Origin: Chitinophagaceae bacterium
GTDB lineage: Bacteria > Bacteroidota > Bacteroidia > Chitinophagales > UBA10324
NCBI GenBank assembly: GCA_023251195.1
Contig: JAHEZG010000193.1
Span: 1 to 7,618 of the forward strand
DNA length: 7,618 nucleotides
Reading direction: 5' to 3'
Each line of letters opens with the position of its first letter. Position 1 is the first letter of the stretch. A program made the position numbers and the translations under genes. Shown piece by piece: positions 1-5,600 of the stretch. The notes under the pieces were generated by a model. It did not search any database. It was not told where the DNA came from and worked only from the letters and a program-made list of their open reading frames with translations.

Positions 1-131
1 AGGAGTGGTTCTTCTGGGAGCGGGAAAAGAAACTGGAATCAATTGAAAAGAGAATTGAAAAATTAGAAACACAAATCAATGATTTTTTCAGAAACCCTCC
101 CTTGCTGACTAATCATGATAGTCAAAATTAA
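1..131 (+). CDS. C-terminal end of a probable mobilization accessory protein (partial)
   Basis: An open frame enters from the left edge (first full codon at base 3) and ends with TAA at 129-131, leaving 42 visible residues. The visible part is strongly charged and has hydrophobic residues in a 3-4-3-4 pattern (L11, I14, I18, L21, I25, counted from the first visible codon), the signature of a short coiled coil, followed by a polar tail with two prolines. Its stop lies 17 bases inside the relaxase gene, so the two are almost certainly one transcript with coupled translation. Small DNA-binding relaxosome proteins (MobA/MobC type, often ribbon-helix-helix) are commonly encoded just before relaxases in Bacteroidota, and that is the best guess here. 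The DNA-binding part would lie outside the window, so this identity comes from position only. No in-frame ATG is visible, so the real start is upstream. Confidence 0.6.
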   Translation, partial: EWFFWEREKKLESIEKRIEKLETQINDFFRNPPLLTNHDSQN

Positions 132-1107
132 ATCTCATAAGAGAGCAGCGTTTCAAAAAATTCTTGAGTACATGGTGCATAATAAAGACCGACTTGTTGA
201 TCAGAATAAGCGGAGTTTTGCTGTTACTCATAATTTGAAAGGAAACACGATTGCTCAGTGGGTAAAGCAGTATAAAGAAAATGAAACGCACCGTTTGCGA
301 AACAGAATTGACAGTGTAAAACTCACACATGAAATTTTATCGTGGCACAAGGACGATGCAAAAAATATTTCACTGGAAAAAATGGAGGCAATGGCGAGAG
401 AATATATTCAGAAACGGAATCCAAGAGGCATATATGTCGCTATACCGCATTTCGACAAATCCCATTACCATGTTCACATTTGCGCATCCGGTGTTGAATA
501 CAAAACAGGGAAGTCACTTCGCCTTTCAAAAATTGATTTGCAAAAACTGAAAGTTGACATTCAGAATTATCAGAAAGAGAAATTCCCTGAGTTATCGAAA
601 TCAGTTGTGGAACATGGGAAGAAAGATGAAAACCGATTAACTGAAAAAGAATATCAACTAAAACTCCGAACCGGAAGAGAAACTGAAAAAGAAAAGCTGA
701 CTGCTGCTCTGAAAACCTGTTACAAGAAATCAAACTCGCGAGAAACATTTTTTCAACTACTGAAAGAATGTGGTATTAAAACTTACGAGCGGGGTGGAAA
801 AATAACCGGAGTTGTCAGTGATGATAAAAAATTCCGGTTCAATCGTCTTGGTTATACTGAAGATAGATTATTGTATTTAGACAGATCAATAATCAGAGAA
901 AGCGAATTGAAAGAAATGCGTAGACCTGAATTTAAAGAAACACGAGGTAGGGAATTAACTGAGTCACGGGATAATGATGATGATAAAAAAATAATTGATC
1001 AAGATGAAAAGAAAAATGATGAGAATGAATCATCCCGTCAAGATGAACTGAATGAAATCAGAAATGGTGGTGAAGAAAAATCAGAGGTACAGGAGTTGGA
1101 GAAATAA
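115..1107 (+). CDS. Relaxase/mobilization nuclease (MobB-like, PF03432-type)
   Basis: This 330-residue protein is predicted to nick one strand at the origin of transfer of a conjugative or mobilizable element and stay covalently bound through a tyrosine while the strand is transferred. The diagnostic metal-binding motif HFDKSHYHVH is at residues 112-121 (H112, D114, H117, H119, H121). A second conserved block, THEILSWH, is at 71-78, and Y19 in the N-terminal LEYM segment is the likely catalytic tyrosine. Residues about 195-256 form a second small region (with GGKITGVV and FRFNRLGYTEDRL) of the kind that follows the nuclease domain in related relaxases. From about 258 to the end the chain is highly charged, Glu/Asp/Lys/Arg-rich and probably disordered. 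There is no helicase or primase domain. The ATG at 115 is chosen because the nuclease fold begins immediately (MIVKIKSHK) and it overlaps the end of the preceding gene, which fits translational coupling; no Shine-Dalgarno is seen, as is usual in this phylum. The frame is intact. Relaxase identity is firm; the exact MOB class (MOBP favoured) is inference. Confidence 0.9.
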   Translation: MIVKIKSHKRAAFQKILEYMVHNKDRLVDQNKRSFAVTHNLKGNTIAQWVKQYKENETHRLRNRIDSVKLTHEILSWHKDDAKNISLEKMEAMAREYIQKRNPRGIYVAIPHFDKSHYHVHICASGVEYKTGKSLRLSKIDLQKLKVDIQNYQKEKFPELSKSVVEHGKKDENRLTEKEYQLKLRTGRETEKEKLTAALKTCYKKSNSRETFFQLLKECGIKTYERGGKITGVVSDDKKFRFNRLGYTEDRLLYLDRSIIRESELKEMRRPEFKETRGRELTESRDNDDDKKIIDQDEKKNDENESSRQDELNEIRNGGEEKSEVQELEK

Positions 1108-1137
1108 AATTTCTTTAATCAGCAATTATTTATTCAT
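1108..1137. other. Short convergent intergenic gap
   Basis: Only 30 bases separate the stop of the relaxase from the stop of the secreted-protein gene read from the other strand. The gap is AT-rich. An imperfect inverted repeat (GAAAT at 1101-1105 and ATTTC at 1109-1113, extendable with G-U pairs to 1095-1119) overlaps the relaxase stop, but it is weak, has no GC-rich stem and no following T run, so no convincing terminator is called. It is the junction between the mobilization genes and the T9SS cargo genes. Confidence 0.4.
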
Positions 1138-2685
1138 TTATTCTTTCACCATTTTTTTGACAATTAAACTCCCATCATTCATAACTACCTTCACAAAATA
1201 AATTCCCCTCGTGAGATCCTTAATATTTACTTGTTGATTAGGTTTTGTCTGATTGAATTTTATAACTGTTACACCTATCGAATTTGTAATTTCAATATAT
1301 TTAGGAGCAATTCCATTCAAAACTTCAATGGTTAATTCATCATTCACTGGGTTAGGATAAATATTTAGTATTGACCTTTTTATTTCTGTAACTCCATTTA
1401 CTCCTAACCCTAAAGTATCACATGCACTTCCATCTATAGCACTTAAGTTGTAATTTGGCTGATTGGGCAGCCCAAAATATGTCTTCCTTCCACATAAATC
1501 TATAGACCATGGATGAAAATCACAAGCAGCACCTACAGAATCAGGGTTATTAATTACCCCCAAATGAGAATTGAATGAATCAACAGGAAAATTGAATTGA
1601 TTATTTATACCAGAAGTAATATAAATTTTACCATCAGGTCCTAATCGTTGTTCAGCTAATTGCTGACAATATCCAATATTATTTGGATTGAAATAAATAT
1701 TTTTAAAAATTGTATCTCTTTCATAAACATTTGTTTCGCCGGGTTTTGGATGCAGCTGAATTAAATACTTCCATGTATTATAATAAATTAACTCGCCACT
1801 TGGTGAAAAGGAAGTTCCAAAAACATGATTGTTTTGAACCATATTATACCCATTTCCTGGTGTTATTACCGATAAATCATTGTAATTATATAACTCGCCT
1901 GTGCACCGGTCAAAATCATATAATTCTAAAACACCATTGTATTTTGCGCCAATAAATTTTGCGCCATCCGGTGAAAAGCAATATTCAGAGCTAATATCAG
2001 AATATAAGTAATACCGCCCAATTGCTTGGGTAAATGGACCATAAATACTATCTTTTGTAATTAAGAATTTCAAATATTCATTTGATGAATCAGTCTTATG
2101 TGTTATTAACCACCAATCCCTTCCATTTGCATGTCGAACACTTGCGATTGTTTCTTCGATTTCTGTATAAATAAATGGTGTATATAATGGATTAAATGCG
2201 ACTACATCTCCCTTACCTGCATCAAGTTGCATATTTATTTTTATCGAATAAAGACCTTGTTTAACAGTGTCATACCCTGCAAAGCAACAACTACCAAAAT
2301 AATTTGTCATAAAAACATAATAAATACTATCGAAAGGTAGAATTACCACACCAAATTCACTTGATGAACCAAAATTTTCTATATATTGAGGTGCAGTACT
2401 AAATGAAGGATAGACAAAAATAGAATCACCATGTGGCATCCGTTGGTGCAATTTATTCCATACATGGTATCCGTTTGAATAAAAAAGTAAATTACCAAGA
2501 GAATCAGAAATAGTTGAAGAACCACAAAAAGAGGGCATTACTCCATCTGTTAAACACTCAACTGTATTATTATTAAATCGAATACCAGTTGAATCACCAA
2601 AGTACCAATAAGAAGATTCTTGTTGAGCTATCGAAAATTTATTTCCAAAACATAAAAAAATCAAAATGAAAAATGCTTTTTTCAT
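1138..2685 (-). CDS. Secreted beta-propeller-like protein with T9SS type A sorting domain
   Basis: A complete 515-residue exported protein of unknown specific function. It starts with a Sec signal peptide (MKK, hydrophobic core about residues 4-13, likely cleavage after SIA at 18-20). The mature part opens with SSYWYFGDSTGIRF, a beginning common in Bacteroidota surface proteins. The body (about 25-425) contains blade-like motifs: SDSLGNLLFYSNG (60-72), FSPDGAKFIGA (237-247), FSPSGELIYYN (293-303) and RLGPDGKIYITSG (347-359). These point to a WD40/YVTN-like beta-propeller. After a short linker, residues about 438-515 are a type A T9SS C-terminal domain (TIGR04183-like), with IYPNP at 442-446, RGIYFVKV at 493-500 and the terminal KKMVKE. 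The protein should therefore cross the outer membrane by T9SS and be released or anchored at the surface. The start lies 6 bases after the stop of the giant gene upstream, so the two probably form one operon. No catalytic motif is recognised; binding or a structural role is more likely than an enzyme, but this is inference. Confidence 0.93.
   Translation of the reverse strand: MKKAFFILIFLCFGNKFSIAQQESSYWYFGDSTGIRFNNNTVECLTDGVMPSFCGSSTISDSLGNLLFYSNGYHVWNKLHQRMPHGDSIFVYPSFSTAPQYIENFGSSSEFGVVILPFDSIYYVFMTNYFGSCCFAGYDTVKQGLYSIKINMQLDAGKGDVVAFNPLYTPFIYTEIEETIASVRHANGRDWWLITHKTDSSNEYLKFLITKDSIYGPFTQAIGRYYLYSDISSEYCFSPDGAKFIGAKYNGVLELYDFDRCTGELYNYNDLSVITPGNGYNMVQNNHVFGTSFSPSGELIYYNTWKYLIQLHPKPGETNVYERDTIFKNIYFNPNNIGYCQQLAEQRLGPDGKIYITSGINNQFNFPVDSFNSHLGVINNPDSVGAACDFHPWSIDLCGRKTYFGLPNQPNYNLSAIDGSACDTLGLGVNGVTEIKRSILNIYPNPVNDELTIEVLNGIAPKYIEITNSIGVTVIKFNQTKPNQQVNIKDLTRGIYFVKVVMNDGSLIVKKMVKE
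1141..1374 (-). other. T9SS type A sorting domain of the 515-residue protein
   Basis: About 78 residues forming the usual Ig-like C-terminal signal: the NIYPNP motif, an EITNSIGVTV strand pair, the LTRGIYFVKV strand and a basic end, KKMVKE. In the known family this domain is recognised by the T9SS machinery and usually removed at the surface by PorU. Confidence 0.92.
2626..2685 (-). other. Signal peptide of the 515-residue T9SS protein
   Basis: Residues 1-20: two lysines, then a run of Phe, Ile and Leu, then a small-residue cleavage site ending in SIA before QQ. It confirms the ATG at 2685 as the true start and directs Sec export to the periplasm, the step that precedes T9SS. Confidence 0.85.
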
Positions 2686-2691
2686 AATTAA

Positions 2692-5600
2692 TTATTTTTG
2701 AATTATTAATTTATCAGCAAATTCTACAACCCCATCACTTGATATCTTAATTAAGTAAATTCCAGAAACCAAATCGTTGGTTTTAAGCATTACATTTCCA
2801 AACATATTTTGAAGAGTAGATTTCAGTAAAACTCTGCCGGAAATATCTGTAACTGTCAGTATATGACTTCCTTTGTTTTTCAAACTATAAAAAACTGCGG
2901 TTTCATTGGAAGCAGGGTTAGGTACTATGCTAAAATTATTATCAAGGTTATTCTTTTCTTGATCCTCAAATCGGTTTGCATTTACCTCACCATCAATAAT
3001 AGATAAATTTAACATTGCCCTCGCTGAATACACTGCATTTCCACCATAATATCCGGTTTGGTAGGCTATATAACTAAGCTCATTTTTTTGAATATCAGTA
3101 AGTGAATCAATTCCCCTCGCAAAACTTTCAAAATAAATTTGATTAACTGTTTTTTGATTTTCATCAATTAAGTTCTCAGCTATTATACTTGCATTGATGC
3201 TCTTTGCTAATATGGTATCCTTCATTCTTAGCATACTATCTATCACAGCAAAACTTCCAATGTTTGTCCCCATTAAAGAATCAAAGTAAGCGAGATATAT
3301 TGCATCGGTTTCACTACCGGTTTGTATGGCAACATTATGAAAATACAATTGCCTTAAAGCATAATCGTTCAACCGATAACGATTTTCATTATCTGGATTT
3401 CCACTGTTACTTTCATTTTCAGTTGTATCTCCTACAATTAAACCAATTCTCTTTTGACGGCAAATTTCAGGATCGTCCGAGCAATCATCATCCTGTGGAG
3501 CTATAGAAATAAAATCACAGTTGTTATTTGAAGTTGTATTTTGTGGTGTAACAGGCGGAAATCCAACATTGAAGCCAGTAGCTAAAATATCATAAGCTGC
3601 CCCAGCCGGGTTTCTCACCCACCAATTAATTAAAAGACCATTGGTATTTACCGTTTTTATTCTTGGCCATGTATTGCTGGAATTTGTCCATTGATTTTCT
3701 GAGGCATCAAACGATGCTAAGGATAAATCAGATTGAATATTAATTGGTTGAAACCCGTTTCCAAAATTGTTAAAATAAACACCACCAGCTGGATGCTCAT
3801 TAAAACTATTGCAAACAATATTAATTTCAGGGCTCAATACATTCATGTACAAACCAAAGCGGCTGTTAGCAGTATAGTTTTTTGCAATTAATGCACTATA
3901 AGAAGATTGAACATGAATGGATCTGGTATTTATTGTAAAATTATCTGGCGGATTTGGATAAATTATTCTTTTCATCCTATTACTACCAATATGAGGATTA
4001 TTAAGATTTAAAGCATAAATACCAAAAGCATAATTAACATTGCTAGAACCATTAAATCTTGCAAAACTCATTGCCTGATCAACCGGGTCAGCATCCCATC
4101 TATTGGAAGAAATATCAACAGACCCAAAATTTTCAACCCAGATACAAACCCTGTTATTTGTAATTTGATTACTGATAATACTCGCAGTAGGCTTACCACC
4201 ATTTATAATAGCACTCAAATGCACCGCTTGATTAAATCGATTTTGTAATGTAAGTGTGTTGTTAAAAATATAATTTTCACGGCTTATATTTATTACACCA
4301 CCACTCCAGTTATGTATATTAATTCCACCTAAATCAAAATCTTCAACATAATTTGTTTGAAAATCAAAATAGGCATTACTACATTGGCTAACCTCGACAA
4401 CATTAGGTCCATTACTGAGAAAAAATTGAGGGTTTGTTCCAAGAGTTCCTGCAATATCTTTAAAATAATTTTGATAGGCTCTAAAACCAAATATGCTTGG
4501 ATTCATAGGATCGCCACCCCAATTCAAATCATTGATACCATTAACATAGACACCACGATACGAATGAGAAAAAGAATTATAATAAATGCCGGGAGCAAGC
4601 ACATTATTTTGATCACCAAGCATGATTAATACCGGCATATGTGCTAGATAAGACTCACAATACAACCCCACACCGTTCCCACCCGGCGGTGAAAAGATAG
4701 TTGTACTTGAATTGTCAAAATCTTTAAAATCGTTATTTAATAATGTTAAATTACTTACGACATTATGGATTCCAAAATCGAGATTTTTGTAAGTGTTAGT
4801 TAAATCGATAACACTTAAATCACCTGCCCCAATTGTAATTCCATCAGTTGTTACTCCATCGCGAAGAAACAAATTTTTAATTCCAGTTTCACCTCTTATG
4901 GAGGGGCTGAAAGCTAAATTCAAAGGCGTTGTACAATCAAAATTACAACCTTGTATAACCGCATTATATGGAAGAATACCTGGGTAAGGTGTTGTAGCGT
5001 TGGCTAAATAATCTCCAATCTGTACGCCATTTAAATTTCTATCAAAATTGACATATTTAAGTGTAAGGTTGCAATCATATCTTGAATGAACCGCATTTAC
5101 CGCGTCTTCTATTAAGACTGGATTTATCTTGCTATCTCCAGTAATAGATAAATAACCGGAACCAGTTCTAACATCAATTCCTTTCCAACTTGCGTCGGGA
5201 CATGCATGTAAATGTGAGTTATTTAATGCTGAATTGGAAATGTTAAGAGACGATCCGGCACTAGGATGTATTACAATTTGAACATCTTGTTCAGCAATAA
5301 TTTCACATCCTGAAAGATTATTAGCACCTATCAAAAAGAAACTTCCGCTGGCATTATCATTAACGATAAGGATTCTTTTATCGGTATAATTTTGATTACT
5401 ATAGTTCTGACTTGTGTGCCAAACAATATCGTTTGCGGAGTTGTAGTTAGGAATGCAATAACATCCGGCATTATTTACTGTATATGTTTCTGTAACGATA
5501 TTTCCATAATTATCTACAACTGTAAGGGTGTAAGTTCCTGCCAATAGTCCTGTAATCGAAGAAGTCGTCGTGGTACAATTTGCGGCAGTGCATGATGTTA

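Noticed and set aside
109..330. Open frame of 73 codons on the minus strand across the relaxase start
   Set aside because: It lies opposite a well-supported relaxase frame, has no recognisable motif, and its composition is that of a reverse-strand shadow.
440..748. Open frame of 102 codons on the minus strand inside the relaxase
   Set aside because: It is antisense to the HxDxxHxHxH region, whose conservation explains the sequence; no signal or domain is seen.
1095..1119. Possible terminator hairpin at the relaxase stop
   Set aside because: The stem needs several G-U pairs, is AT-rich, and is not followed by a T run on either strand.
1801..1978. Near-identical short DNA repeats (GGTGAAAAG at about 1801 and 1970)
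   Set aside because: They encode the FSPSG and FSPDG blade motifs of the propeller-like protein and are explained by the protein repeat.
4357..4629. Ile/Lys-rich open frame on the plus strand within the giant gene
   Set aside because: It is antisense to the beta-helix region; its low-complexity Ile and Thr content mirrors the Asn/Tyr-rich coding strand.
3613..5385. Beta-helix region as a polysaccharide lyase or other defined enzyme
   Set aside because: The fold is suggested but no catalytic Asp/Arg/Lys constellation can be recognised by eye, so no activity is assigned.
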